Assembly: GCF_028554725.1 (NCBI RefSeq)
Contig: NC_071672.1
Span: 5,424,501 to 5,488,500, forward strand
DNA length: 64,000 bases
Reading direction: 5' to 3'
From: Zeugodacus cucurbitae
Taxonomy: Eukaryota > Arthropoda > Insecta > Diptera > Tephritidae
The translations under genes and the position numbers were made by a program. How positions within the stretch are numbered: the first letter of the stretch is position 1; every line of letters begins with the position of its first letter. Under the pieces are notes generated by a model. It did no database searches and was not told the origin of the DNA. It was given only the letters and a program-made list of their open reading frames with translations. Shown one piece after another: positions 32,365 to 43,221 of the stretch.

Positions 32365-32859
32365 TCTTGTCTTGCTTGTCTTGTCTTCTCTTGTCTTGTC
32401 CTGTTTTGTCTTTTCTTGTCCTGTCTTGTCTTGTCATGTCCTCTCATGTCCTCTCATGTCATGTCATGTGTTGTGTTGTGTTGTCTTGTGTTGTCTTGTC
32501 TTGTCTTGTCCTGTCTTGTCTTGTCATGTCATGTCATGTCATGTGTTGTGTTGTGTTGTTTTGTCTTGTCTTGTTTTGTCTTGTCATGTCTTATCTTGTC
32601 TTGTCTTGTCTTGTCCTGTCCTGTCGTGTCTTGTCTTGTCTTGTCATGTCATGTCATGTCGTATGTTGTGTAGTTTTGTCTTGTCTTGTTTTGTCTTGTC
32701 ATGTCTTATCTTGTCTTGTCTTGTCTTGTCTTGTCTTGTCTTGTCTTGTCTTGTCTTGTCTTGTCTTGTCTTGTCTTATCTTGTCTTGTCTTGTGTTGTC
32801 TTGTCTTGTCTTGTCCTGTCTTGTCTTGTCATGTCATGTCATGTCATGTGTTGTGTTGT

Positions 32860-32890
<31 letters not shown>

Positions 32891-33139
32891 TTGTCTTGTC
32901 TTGTCTTGTCTTGTCTTGTCTTGTCTTGTCTTGTCCTGTCCTGTCTTGTCTTGTCTTGTCATGTCATGTCTTGTCGTGTGTTGTGTTGTTTTGTCTTGTC
33001 TTATTTTGTCTTGTCATGTCTTATCATGTCTTATCTTGTCTTGTCTTGTCTTGTCTTGTCTTGTCTTGTCTTGTGTTGTCTTGTCTTGTCCTGTCTTGTA
33101 TTGTCATGTCCTGTCATGTCTTGTCATGTGTTGTGCTGT

Positions 33140-33170
<31 letters not shown>

Positions 33171-33602
33171 TTGTCTTGTCTTGTCTTGTCTTGTCTTGTC
33201 TTGTCTTGTCTTGTCTTGTCTTGTCTTGTCTAGTCTTGTCTTGTCTTGTCTTGTCTTGTCTTGTCTTGTCTTGTCTTGTTTTGTCTTGTCTTGTCTTGTC
33301 TTGTCTTGTCTTGTCTTGTCTTGTCTTGTCTTGTCTTGTCTTGTCTGGTCTTGTCTTGTCTTGTCTTGTCTTGTCTTGTCTTGTCTTGTCTTGTCTTGTC
33401 TTGTCTTGTCTTGTCTTGTCTTGTCTTGTCTTGTCTTGTCTTGTCTTGTCTTGTCTTGTCTTGTCTTGTCTTGTCTTGTCTTCTCTTGCCTTGTCTTGTC
33501 TTGTCTTGTCTTGTTTTGTCTTGTCTTGTCTGGTCGTGTCTTGTCCTGTAATGTCTTTTCTTGTCATGTCTTGTCATGTCATGTCTTGTCTTGTTTTGTC
33601 TT
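32329..33602 (+). repeat. S-type higher-order repeat copy 3, shortened, 1274 bp
   Basis: 247 pentamers plus GCTT. It follows copy 2 through the CTA/TTT/CTG middle, then lacks the 3' kilobase. It ends instead with CTCTT, CTG-CGT, CCT-GTAAT and TTCTT before the U1 tail, an ending shared with unit 37835-41339. Confidence 0.9.
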
Positions 33603-33636
33603 CTTAATTAATTTAAAAAAAAATCAAACACAATTG
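33603..33636 (+). repeat. AT-rich linker 26 (TTT form, A9; U1/Q)
   Basis: TTT form. Its partner in the segmental duplication, linker 32, has the regular form with 10 A. Confidence 0.96.
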
Positions 33637-33762
33637 TCTTGTCTTGTCTTGTCTTCTCTTGTCTTGTCCTGTTTTGTCTTGTCATGTCCTGTCTTGTCTT
33701 GTCTTCTCTTGTTTTGTCCTGTTTTGTCTTGTCATGTCATGTCATGTGATGTGTTGTGTTGT

Positions 33763-33793
<31 letters not shown>

Positions 33794-34185
33794 TTGCCTT
33801 GTCTTGTCTTGTCCTGTCCTGTCCTGTCTTGTCTTGTCATGTCATGTCATGTCATGTCTTGTCTTGTCTTGTCTTGTCATGACTTGTCTTGTCTTGTCTT
33901 GTCTTGTCTTGTCTTGTCTTGTCATGTCATGTCATGTCATGTGTAGTGTTGTGTTGTTTTGTCTTGTCTTGTTTTGTCTTGTCATGTCTTATCTTGTCTT
34001 GTCTTGTCCTGTCCTGTCGTGTCTTGTCTTGTCTTGTCATGTCATGTCATGTCGTATGTTGTGTAGTTTTGTCTTGCCTTGTTTTGTCTTGTCATGTCTT
34101 ATCTTGTCTTGTCTTGTCTTGTCTTGTCTTGTTTTGTCTTGTCTTGTCTGGTCTTGTCTTGTCTTGTCCTTTCCTGTCTTGTCTT

Positions 34186-34240
34186 GTCATGTCATGTCAT
34201 GTCATGTCATGTCATGTCATGTCATGTCATGTCATGACAT
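34186..34240 (+). repeat. Longest CAT run: ten GTCAT then GACAT
   Basis: Ten consecutive GTCAT pentamers, with GACAT as the eleventh. CAT runs elsewhere are mostly 2-7 units. The partner site near 41966-42000 has far fewer and includes a GCCAT. Confidence 0.93.
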
Positions 34241-34355
34241 GTGTTGTGTTGTGTTGTTTTGTCTTGTCTTGTCTTTTCTTGTCTTGTCTTGTCTTGTCTT
34301 GTCTTGTTTTGTCTTGTCATGTCTTGTCATGTCATGTCTTGTCTTGTTTTGTCTT

Positions 34356-34393
34356 CTTAATTAATTAAAAAAAAAAAAAATCAAACACAATTG
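34356..34393 (+). repeat. AT-rich linker 27 (A14; U1/Q), longest
   Basis: 14 A, the longest A-run in the window. Partner linker 33 has 13. Confidence 0.97.
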
Positions 34394-34522
34394 TCTTGTC
34401 TTGTCTTGTCTTGTCTTCTCTTGTTTTGTCCTGTTTTGTCTTGTCATGTCATGCCATGTCAAGTGTTGTGTTGTCTTGTCTTGTCTTGTCTTGTCTGGTC
34501 TTGTCTTGTCTTGTCTTGTCTA

Positions 34523-34877
34523 GTCTTGTCTTGTCTTGTCTTGTCTTGTCTTGTCTTGTCTTGTCTTGTCTTGTCTTGTCTTGTCTTGTCTTGTCTTGTC
34601 TTGTCTTGTCTTGTCTTGTCTTGTCTTGTCTTGTCTTGTCTTGTCTTGTCTTGTCTTGTCTTGTCTTGTCTTGTCTTGTCTTGTCTTGTCTTGTCTTGTC
34701 TTGTCTTGTCTTGTCTTGTCTTGTCTTGTCTTGTCTTGTCTTGTCTTGTCTTGTCTTGTCTTGTCTTGTCTTGTCTTGTCTTGTCTTGTCTTGTCTTGTC
34801 TTGTCTTGTCTTGTCTTGTCTTGTCTTGTCTTGTCTTGTCTTGTCTTGTCTTGTCTTGTCTTGTCTTGTCTTGTCTT
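34523..34877 (+). repeat. Pure GTCTT tract, 71 units
   Basis: Bounded by CTA (34518) and GTT (34878). The duplicate tract at 42269 is more than twice as long. Confidence 0.95.
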
Positions 34878-34987
34878 GTGTTGTTTTGTTTTGTCTTGTC
34901 TTGTCTTGTCTGGTCTTGTCTTGTCTTGTCCTGTTATGTCTTGTCTTGTCATGCCTTGTCATGTCATGTCTTGTCTTGTTTTGTCTT

Positions 34988-35022
34988 CTTAATTAATTTA
35001 AAAAAAAAATCAAACACAATTG
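34988..35022 (+). repeat. AT-rich linker 28 (TTT form, A10; U1c/GCCCT start)
   Basis: TTT form with 10 A, identical to its partner, linker 34. Confidence 0.96.
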
Positions 35023-35034
35023 TCTTGTCTTGTC

Positions 35035-35065
<31 letters not shown>

Positions 35066-35708
35066 TGCCCTGTCCTGTCCTGTTTTGTCTTGTCATATCA
35101 TGTCATGTCATGTCTTGTCTTGTCTTGTCTTGTCTTGTCTTGTTTTGTCTTGTCTTGTCTTGTCTTGTCTTGTCATGTCATGTTTTGTCTTGTCTTATTT
35201 TGTCTTGTCATGTCTTATCATGTCTTATCTTGTCTTGTCTTGTCTTGTCTTGTGTTGTCTTGTCTTGTCTTGTCCTGTCCTGTCTTGTCATGTCATGCCA
35301 TGTCAAGTGTTGTGTTGTGTTGTCTTGTCTTGTCTTGTCTTGTCTTGTGTTGTCTTGTCTTGTCCTGTCTTGTCTTGTCATGTCCTCTCATGTCATGTCA
35401 TGTGTTGTGTTGTGTTGTGTTGTTTTGTCTTGTCTTGTTTTGTCTTGTCATGTCTTATCTTGTCTTGTCTTGTCTTGTCCTGTCCTGTCTTGTCTTGTCT
35501 TGTCTTGCCATGTCATGTCATGTCGTATGTTGTGTAGTTTTGTCTTGCCTTGTTTTGTCTTGTCATGTCTTATCTTGTCTTGTCTTGTCTTGTCTTGTCT
35601 TGTCTTGTCTTGTCTTGTCTTGTCTTGTCTTGTCTTGTCTTGTCTTGTCTTGTCTTGTCTTGTCTTGTCTTGTCTTGTCTTGTCATGTCTTGTCATGTGT
35701 TGTGTTGT

Positions 35709-35739
<31 letters not shown>

Positions 35740-36028
35740 TTGTCTTGTCTTGTCTTGTCTTGTCTTGTCTTGTCTTGTCTTGTCTTGTCTTGTCTTGTCT
35801 TGTCTTGTCTTGTCTTGTCTTGTCTTGTCTTGTCTTGTCTTGTCTTGTCTTGTCTTGTCATGTCATGTCTTGTGTTGTGTTGTTTTGTCTTGTCTTATTT
35901 TGTCTTGTCATGTCTTATCATGTCTTATCTTGTCTTGTCTTGTCTTGTCTTGTCTTGTCTTGTGTTGTCTTGTCTTGTCATGTCTTGTATTGTCAGGTCC
36001 TGTCATGTCATGTCATGTGTTGTGCTGT

Positions 36029-36059
<31 letters not shown>

Positions 36060-36373
36060 TGGTCTGGTCTTGTCTTGTCTTGTCTTGTCTTGTGTTGTCT
36101 TGTCTTGTCCTGTCTTGTCTTGTCATGTCCTCTCATGTCATGTCATGTGTTGTGTTGTTTTGTCTTGTCTTGTCGTGTTTTGTCTTGTCTTGTCTTGTCT
36201 TATCTTGTCTTGTCTTGTCTTGTCTTGTCTTGTCTTGTCTTATTTTGTCTTGTCATGTCTTATCATGTCTTATCTTGTCTTGTCTTGTCTTGTCTTGTCT
36301 TGTCGTGTGCTGTCTTGTCTTGTCCTGTCTTGTATTGTCATGTCCTGTCATGTCATGTCATGTGTTGTGCTGT

Positions 36374-36404
<31 letters not shown>

Positions 36405-36646
36405 TAGTCTTGTCTTGTCTTGTCTTGTCTTGTCTTGTCTTGTCTTGTCTTGTCTTGTCTTGTCTTGTCTTGTCTTGTGTTGTCTTGTCTTGTCTTGTCT
36501 TGTCTTGTCTTGTCTTGTCTTGTCTTGTCTTGTCTTGTCTTGTTTTGTCTTGTCTTGTTTTGGCTTGTCTTGTCTGGTCTTGTCTTGTCCTGTCCTGTCT
36601 TGTCTTGTCATGCCTTGTCATGTCATGTCTTGTCTTGTTTTGTCTT
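34988..36646 (+). repeat. Linker unit, 1659 bp (partner 43144-44851)
   Basis: 325 pentamers. GCCCT and ATCAT start, GCCAT-GTCAA, CTCAT, CGTATG/TGTAG (35523), GTCAG (35993), double CTG (36058), CGT-marked cassettes, CTA, GGCTT (36560) and a U1c tail. Confidence 0.9.
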
Positions 36647-36681
36647 CTTAATTAATTAAAAAAAAAAATCAAACACAATTG
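36647..36681 (+). repeat. AT-rich linker 29 (A11; U1c/S)
   Basis: Regular form. GCTT slip at 36691. Confidence 0.97.
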
Positions 36682-37284
36682 TCTTGTCTTGCTTGTCTTG
36701 TCTTCTCTTGTCTTGTCCTGTTTTGTCTTGTCTTGTCCTGTCTTGTCTTGTCATGTCCTCTCATGTCATGTCATGTGTTGTGTTGTGTTGTCTTGTGTTG
36801 TCTTGTCTTGTCTTGTCCTGTCTTGTCTTGTCATGTCATGTCATGTCATGTGTTGTGTTGTGTTGTTTTGTCTTGTCATGTCTTATCTTGTCTTGTCTTG
36901 TCTTGTCCTGTCCTGTCGTGTCTTGTCTTGTCTTGTCATGTCATGTCATGTCGTATGTTGTGTAGTTTTGTCTTGCCTTGTTTTGTCTTGTCATGTCTTA
37001 TCTTGTCTTATCTTGTCTTGTCTTGTCTTGTCTTGTCTTGTCTTGTCTTGTCTTGTCTTGTCTTGTCTTGTCTTGTCTTGTCTTGTCTTGTCTGGTCCTG
37101 TCCTGTCTTGTCTTGTCTTGTCATGTCATGTCATGTCGTATGTTGTGTAGTTTTGTCTTGTCTTGTCTTGTCTTGTCTTGTCTTGTCTTGTCTTGTTTTG
37201 TCTTGTCTTGTCTGGTCTTGTCTTGTCCTGTCCTGTCTTGTCTTGTCATGCCTTGTCATGTCATGTCTTGTCTTGTTTTGTCTT
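36647..37284 (+). repeat. S-type linker unit, 638 bp (partner 44852-45479)
   Basis: 120 pentamers plus GCTT. One CCT-CTCAT block, two CGTATG/TGTAG motifs (36952, 37137), CTG-CCT, then a U1c tail. It is a shortened relative of the 2.05-kb S repeats. Confidence 0.92.
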
Positions 37285-37320
37285 CTTAATTAATTAAAAA
37301 AAAAAAATCAAACACAATTG
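37285..37320 (+). repeat. AT-rich linker 30 (A12; U1c/Q without CTTCTC)
   Basis: Regular form. Followed within 10 bp by CAT, CAT, CTT, CGT. Confidence 0.96.
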
Positions 37321-37356
37321 TCTTGTCTTGTCATGTCATGTCTTGTCGTGTGTTGT

Positions 37357-37387
<31 letters not shown>

Positions 37388-37834
37388 TTGTCTTGTCTTG
37401 TCTTGTCTTGTCTTGTCTTGTCTTGTCTTGTCTTGTCTTGTCTTGCCTTGTCTTGTCTTGTCTTGTCTTGTCTTGTCTTGTCTTGTCTTGTCTTGTCTTG
37501 TCTTGTCTTGTCTTGTCTTGTCTTGTCTTGTCTTGTCTTGTCTTGTCTTGTCTTGTCTTGTCTTGTCTTGTCTTGTCTTGTCTTGTCTTGTCTTGTCTGG
37601 TCTTGTCTTGTCTTGTCTTGTCTTGTCTTGTCTTGTCTTGTCTTGTCTTGTCTTGTCTTGTCTTGTCTTGTCTTGTCTTGTCTTGTCTTGTCTTGTCTTG
37701 TCTTGTCTTGTCTTGTCTTGCCTTGTCTTGTCTTGTCTTGTCTTGTTTTGTCTTGTCTTGTCTGGTCTTGTCTTGTCCTGTAATGTCTTGTCTTGTCATG
37801 TCTTGTCATGTCATGTCTTGTCTTGTTTTGTCTT
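37285..37834 (+). repeat. Linker unit, 550 bp, mostly consensus
   Basis: 103 pentamers. A CGT cassette at the start, then consensus with GCCTT (37444, 37719) and CTG (37595), and CCT-GTAAT before the U1 tail. It corresponds to the last third of unit 45480-46712. Confidence 0.9.
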
Positions 37835-37865
37835 CTTAATTAATTAAAAAAATCAAACACAATTG
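37835..37865 (+). repeat. AT-rich linker 31 (A7; U1/Q), shortest
   Basis: Seven A, the shortest A-run in the window. Partner linker 37 has eight. Confidence 0.97.
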
Positions 37866-38611
37866 TCTTGTCTTGTCTTGTCTTGTCTTGTCCTGTTTTG
37901 TCTTGTCTTGTCCTGTCTTGTCTTGTCTTCTCTTGTTTTGTCCTGTTTTGTCTTGTCATGTCATGTCATGTGTTGTGTTGTGTTGTTTTGTCTTGTCTTG
38001 TTTTGCCTTGTCTTGCCTTGTCTTGTCTTGTCCTGTCCTGTCCTGTCCTGTCTTGTCTTGTCATGTCATGTCATGTCATGTCTTGTCTTGTCTTGTCTTG
38101 TCATGACTTGTCTTGTCTTGTCTTGTCTTGTCTTGTGTTGTCTTGTCTTGTCTTGTCCTGTCTTGTCTTGTCATGTCATGTCATGTCATGTGTTGTGTTG
38201 TGTTGTTTTGTCTTGTCTTGTTTTGTCTTGTCATGTCTTATCGTGTCTTGTCTTGTCCTGTCCTGTCGTGTCTTGTCTTGTCTTGTCATGTCATGTCATG
38301 TCGTATGTTGTGTAGTTTTGTCTTGCCTTGTTTTGTCTTGTCATGTCTTATCTTGTCTTGTCTTGTCTTGTCTTGTCTTGTCTTGTCTTGTCTTGTCTTG
38401 TCTTGTCTTGTCTTGTCTTGTCTTGTCTTGTCTTGTCTTGTCTTGTCTTGTCTTGTCTTGTCTTGTCTTGTCTTGTCTTGTCTTGTCTTGTCTTGTCTTG
38501 TCTTGTCTTGTCTTGTCTTGTCTTGTCTTGTCTTGTCTTGTCTTGTGTTGTCTTGTCTTGTCTTGTCCTGTCTTGTCTTGTCATGTCATGTCATGTCATG
38601 TGTTGTGTTGT

Positions 38612-38642
<31 letters not shown>

Positions 38643-38886
38643 TTGTCTTGTCTTGTCTTGTCTTGTCTTGTCTTGTCTTGTCTTGTCTTGTCTTGTCTTG
38701 TCATGTCATGTCTTGTCGTGTGTTGTGTTGTTTTGTCTTGTCTTATTTTGTCTTGTCATGTCTTATCATGTCTTATCTTGTCTTGTCTTGTCTTGTCTTG
38801 TCTTGTCTTGTCTTGTCTTGTCTTGTCCTGTCTTGTCTTGTCTTGTCATGTCATGTCATGTCATGTCATGTGTTGTGTTGTGTTGT

Positions 38887-38917
<31 letters not shown>

Positions 38918-38981
38918 TTGTCTTGTCTTGTCTTGTCCTGTCTTGTCTTGTCATGTCATGTCATGTCATGTGTTGTGTTGT

Positions 38982-39012
<31 letters not shown>

Positions 39013-39306
39013 TTGTCTTGTCTTGTCTTGTCTTGTCTTGTCTTGTCTTGTCTTGTCTTGTCTTGTCTTGTCTTGTCTTGTCTTGTCTTGTCTTGTCTTG
39101 TCTTGTCTTGTCTTGTCTTGTCTTGTCTTGTCATGTCATGTCTTGTCGTGTGTTGTGTTGTTTTGTCTTGTCTTATTTTGTCTTGTCATGTCTTATCATG
39201 TCTTATCTTGTCTTGTCTTGTCTTGTCTTGTCTTGTTTTGTGTTGTCTTGTCTTGTCATGTCTTGTGTTGTCATGTCCTGTCATGTCATGTCATGTGTTG
39301 TGCTGT

Positions 39307-39337
<31 letters not shown>

Positions 39338-40061
39338 TTGTCTGGTCTGGTCTGGTCTTGTCTTGTCTTGTCTTGTCTTGTGTTGTCTTGTCTTGTCCTG
39401 TCTTGTCTTGTCATGTCCTCTCATGTCATGTTATGTGTTGTGTTGTTTTGTCTTGTCTTGTCTTGTTTTGTCTTGTCTTGTCTTGTCTTGTCTTATCTTG
39501 TCTTGTCTTGTCTTGTCTTGTCTTGTCTTGTCTTATTTTGTCTTGTCATGTCTTATCATGTCTTATCTTGTCTTGTCTTGTCTTGTCTTGTCTTGTCTTG
39601 TCTTGTCTTGTCTTGTGCTGTCTTGTCTTGTCCTGTGTTGTATTATCATGTCCTCTCATGTCATGTCATGTGTTGTGTTGTGTTGTCTTGTGTTGTCTTG
39701 TCTTGTCTTGTCTTGTCTTGTCATGTCATGTCATGTCATGTCATGTGTTGTGTTGTGTTGTTTTGTCTTGTCTTGTTTTGTCTTGTAATGTCTTATCTTG
39801 TCTTGTCTTGTCTTGTCCTGTCCTGTCGTGTCTTGTCTTGTCATGTCATGTCATGTCGTATGTTGTGTAGTTTTGTCTTGCCTTGTTTTGTCTTGTCATG
39901 TCTTATCTTGTCTTGTCTTGTCTTGTCTTGTCTTGTCTTGTCTTGTCTTGTCTTGTCTTGTCTTGTCTTGTCTTGTCTTGTCTTGTGTTGTCTTGTCTTG
40001 TCTTGTCCTGTCTTGTCTTGTCTTGTCATGTCATGTCATGTCATGTGTTGTGTTGTGTTGT

Positions 40062-40092
<31 letters not shown>

Positions 40093-40326
40093 TTGTCTTG
40101 TCTTGTCTTGTCTTGTCTTGTCTTGTCTTGTCTTGTCTTGTCTTGTCTTGTCTTGTCATGTCATGTCTTGTCGTGTGTTGTGTTGTTTTGTGTTGTCTTA
40201 TTTTGTCTTGTCATGTCTTATCAAGTCTTATCTTGTCTTGTCTTGTCTTGTCTTGTCTTGTGTTGTCTTGTCTTGTCCTGTCTTGTATTGTCATGTCCTG
40301 TCATGTCTTGTCATGTGTTGTGCTGT

Positions 40327-40357
<31 letters not shown>

Positions 40358-40491
40358 TTGTCTTGTCTTGTTTTGTCTTGTCTTGTCTTGTCTAGTCTTG
40401 TCTTGTCTTGTCTTGTCTTGTCTTGTCTTGTCTTGTCTTGTCTTGTCTTGTCTTGTCTTGTCTTGTCTTGTCTTGTCATGTGTTGTGCTGT

Positions 40492-40522
<31 letters not shown>

Positions 40523-40816
40523 TTGTCTTGTCTTGTTTTGTCTTGTCTTGTCTTGTCTAGTCTTGTCTTGTCTTGTCTTGTCTTGTCTTGTCTTGTCTTG
40601 TCTTGTCTTGTCTTGTCTTGTCTTGTCTTGTCTTGTCTTGTCTTGTCTTGTCTTGTCTTGTCTTGTCTTGTCTTGTCTTGTCTTGTCATGTCTTATCTTG
40701 TCTTGTCTTGTCTTGTCTTGTCTTGTCTTGTCTTGTGTTGTCTTGTCCTGTCTTGTATTGTCATGTCCTGTCATGTCATGTCATGTCCTGTCATGTCATG
40801 TCATGTGTTGTGCTGT

Positions 40817-40847
<31 letters not shown>

Positions 40848-41339
40848 TGGTCTTGTCTTGTCTTGTCTTGTCTTGTCTTGTCTTGTCTTGTCTTGTGTTG
40901 TCTTGTCTTGTCTTGTCTTGTCTTGTCATGTCATGTCATGTCATGTCATGTGTTGTGTTGTGTTGTTTTGTCTTGTCTTGTTTTGTCTTGTAATGTCTTA
41001 TCTTGTCTTGTCTTGTCTTGTCCTGTCCTGTCGTGTCTTGTCTTGTCATGTCATGTCATGTCGTATGTTGTGTAGTTTTGTCTTGCCTTGTTTTGTCTTG
41101 TCATGTCTTGTCTTGTCTTGTCTTGTCTTGTCTTGTCTTGTCTTGTCTTGTCTTGTCTTGTCTTGTCTTGTCTTGTCTTGTCTTGTCTTGTCTTGTCTTG
41201 TCTTGTCTTGTCTTGTCTTGTCTTGCCTTGTCTTGTCTTGTCTTGTCTTGTTTTGTCTTGTCTTGTCTGGTCGTGTCTTGTCCTGTAATGTCTTTTCTTG
41301 TCATGTCTTGTCATGTCATGTCTTGTCTTGTTTTGTCTT
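37835..41339 (+). repeat. Q-type linker unit, 3505 bp (partner starts at 46713)
   Basis: 695 pentamers with no phase slip. Order: TTT-GCCTT pair, CAT-GACTT, CGTATG/TGTAG (38302), CGT cassettes, triple CTG (39341), CTCAT blocks, GTAAT markers (39785, 40990), CGTATG/TGTAG again, and the CTG-CGT, GTAAT, TTCTT ending. It supplies every cassette type seen in the linker-free 15.8 kb downstream. Confidence 0.9.
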
Positions 41340-41373
41340 CTTAATTAATTAAAAAAAAAATCAAACACAATTG
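41340..41373 (+). repeat. AT-rich linker 32 (A10; U1/Q)
   Basis: Regular form. It opens copy 2 of the segmental duplication. Confidence 0.96.
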
Positions 41374-41494
41374 TCTTGTCTTGTCTTGTCTTCTCTTGTC
41401 TTGTCCTGTTTTGTCTTGTCATGTCCTGTCTTGTCTTGTCTTCTCTTGTTTTGTCCTGTTTTGTCTTGTCATGTCATGTCATGTGTTGTGTTGT

Positions 41495-41525
<31 letters not shown>

Positions 41526-42112
41526 TTGCCTTGTCTTGTCTTGACCTGTCCTGTCCTGTCCTGTCTTGTCTTGTCATGTCATGTCATGTCATGTCATGTC
41601 ATGTCTTGTCTTGTCTTGTCTTGTCATGACTTGTCTTGTCTTGTCTTGTCTTGTCTTGTGTTGTCTTGTCTTGTCTTGTCCTGTCTTGTCTTGTCTTGTC
41701 TTGTCATGTCATGTCATGTCATGTGTAGTGTTGTGTTGTTTTGTCTTGTCTTGTTTTGTCTTGTCATGTCTTATCTTGTCTTGTCTTGTCCTGTCCTGTC
41801 GTGTCTTGTCTTGTCTTGTCATGTCATGTCATGTCGTATGTTGTGTAGTTTTGTCTTGCCTTGTTTTGTCTTGTCATGTCTTATCTTGTCTTGTCTTGTC
41901 TTGTCTTGTTTTGTCTTATCTTGTCTGGTCTTGTCTTGTCTTGTCCTTTCCTGTCTTGTCTTGTCATGTCATGTCATGTCATGTCATGCCATGTCATGTG
42001 TTGTGTTGTGTTGTTTTGTCTTGTCTTGTCTTTTCTTGTCTTGTCTTGTCTTGTCTTGTCTTGTTTTGTCTTGTCATGTCTTGTCATGTCATGTCTTGTC
42101 TTGTTTTGTCTT
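41340..42112 (+). repeat. Q-type linker unit, 773 bp (partner 33603-34355)
   Basis: 148 pentamers. GACCT at 41553, six CAT (41576-41605), GTGTA (41724), CGTATG/TGTAG, ATCTT-CTG (41918), GCCAT in the last CAT run, TTCTT, U1 tail. Confidence 0.9.
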
Positions 42113-42149
42113 CTTAATTAATTAAAAAAAAAAAAATCAAACACAATTT
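42113..42149 (+). repeat. AT-rich linker 33 (A13; CAATTG lost)
   Basis: Ends CAATTT, so the next pentamer is TTCTT. It is the only complete linker without CAATTG. Confidence 0.96.
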
Positions 42150-42268
42150 TCTTGTCTTGTCTTGTCTTGTCTTCTCTTGTTTTGTCCTGTTTTGTCTTGT
42201 CATGTCATGCCATGTCAAGTGTTGTGTTGTCTTGTCTTGTCTGGTCTTGTCTTGTCTTGTCTTGTCTA

Positions 42269-43003
42269 GTCTTGTCTTGTCTTGTCTTGTCTTGTCTTGT
42301 CTTGTCTTGTCTTGTCTTGTCTTGTCTTGTCTTGTCTTGTCTTGTCTTGTCTTGTCTTGTCTTGTCTTGTCTTGTCTTGTCTTGTCTTGTCTTGTCTTGT
42401 CTTGTCTTGTCTTGTCTTGTCTTGTCTTGTCTTGTCTTGTCTTGTCTTGTCTTGTCTTGTCTTGTCTTGTCTTGTCTTGTCTTGTCTTGTCTTGTCTTGT
42501 CTTGTCTTGTCTTGTCTTGTCTTGTCTTGTCTTGTCTTGTCTTGTCTTGTCTTGTCTTGTCTTGTCTTGTCTTGTCTTGTCTTGTCTTGTCTTGTCTTGT
42601 CTTGTCTTGTCTTGTCTTGTCTTGTCTTGTCTTGTCTTGTCTTGTCTTGTCTTGTCTTGTCTTGTCTTGTCTTGTCTTGTCTTGTCTTGTCTTGTCTTGT
42701 CTTGTCTTGTCTTGTCTTGTCTTGTCTTGTCTTGTCTTGTCTTGTCTTGTCTTGTCTTGTCTTGTCTTGTCTTGTCTTGTCTTGTCTTGTCTTGTCTTGT
42801 CTTGTCTTGTCTTGTCTTGTCTTGTCTTGTCTTGTCTTGTCTTGTCTTGTCTTGTCTTGTCTTGTCTTGTCTTGTCTTGTCTTGTCTTGTCTTGTCTTGT
42901 CTTGTCTTGTCTTGTCTTGTCTTGTCTTGTCTTGTCTTGTCTTGTCTTGTCTTGTCTTGTCTTGTCTTGTCTTGTCTTGTCTTGTCTTGTCTTGTCTTGT
43001 CTT
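42269..43003 (+). repeat. Pure GTCTT tract, 147 units (longest)
   Basis: 735 bases without a variant, bounded by CTA (42264) and CTC (43004). The duplicate tract at 34523 has 71 units. Confidence 0.95.
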
Positions 43004-43143
43004 GTCTCGTCTTGTCTTGTCTTGTCTTGTCTTGTCTTGTGTTGTTTTGTTTTGTCTTGTCTTGTCTGGTCTTGTCTTGTCTTGTCCTGTTATGTCTTGT
43101 CTTGTCATGCCTTGTCATGTCATGTCTTGTCTTGTTTTGTCTT

Positions 43144-43178
43144 CTTAATTAATTTAAAAAAAAAATCAAACACAATTG
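43144..43178 (+). repeat. AT-rich linker 34 (TTT form, A10; U1c/GCCCT start)
   Basis: Identical in form to linker 28. Confidence 0.96.
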
Positions 43179-43190
43179 TCTTGTCTTGTC

Positions 43191-43221
<31 letters not shown>

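Larger units (their letters stand above)
33603..34355 (+). repeat. Q-type linker unit, 753 bp (partner 41340-42112)
   Basis: 144 pentamers. Two CTTCTC clusters, GTGAT (33746), CAT-GACTT (33876), GTGTA (33941), CGTATG/TGTAG, CCTTTCC, then ten CAT in a row (34186-34235) plus GACAT, then TTCTT and the U1 tail. Confidence 0.9.
34356..34987 (+). repeat. Linker unit, 632 bp (partner 42113-43143)
   Basis: 119 pentamers. GCCAT-GTCAA marker (34451), CTG, CTA (34518), a 71-unit pure tract, GTT-TTT-TTT, CTG, GTTAT and a U1c tail. Confidence 0.92.
33603..41339 (+). repeat. Segmental duplication, copy 1 (7737 bp)
   Basis: Six linker units in fixed order, starting at linkers 33603, 34356, 34988, 36647, 37285 and 37835. 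The same order recurs directly after it at 41340, 42113, 43144, 44852, 45480 and 46713. Unit lengths are 753/773, 632/1031, 1659/1708, 638/628, 550/1233. From linker 37835 to the GTAAT marker at 39785, and from 46713 to 48664, the distances differ only by one A in the linker. Confidence 0.9.
42113..43143 (+). repeat. Linker unit, 1031 bp (partner 34356-34987)
   Basis: 199 pentamers. Same ends and markers as the partner. Almost all of the 399-base length difference lies in the pure tract. Confidence 0.92.

Noticed and set aside
42114..43118. Open frames rich in Lys, Thr, Arg, Gln and Asp on the - strand
   Set aside because: Translation of AAGAC in frames that lack stops. Start codons come only from the complement of CAT variants.
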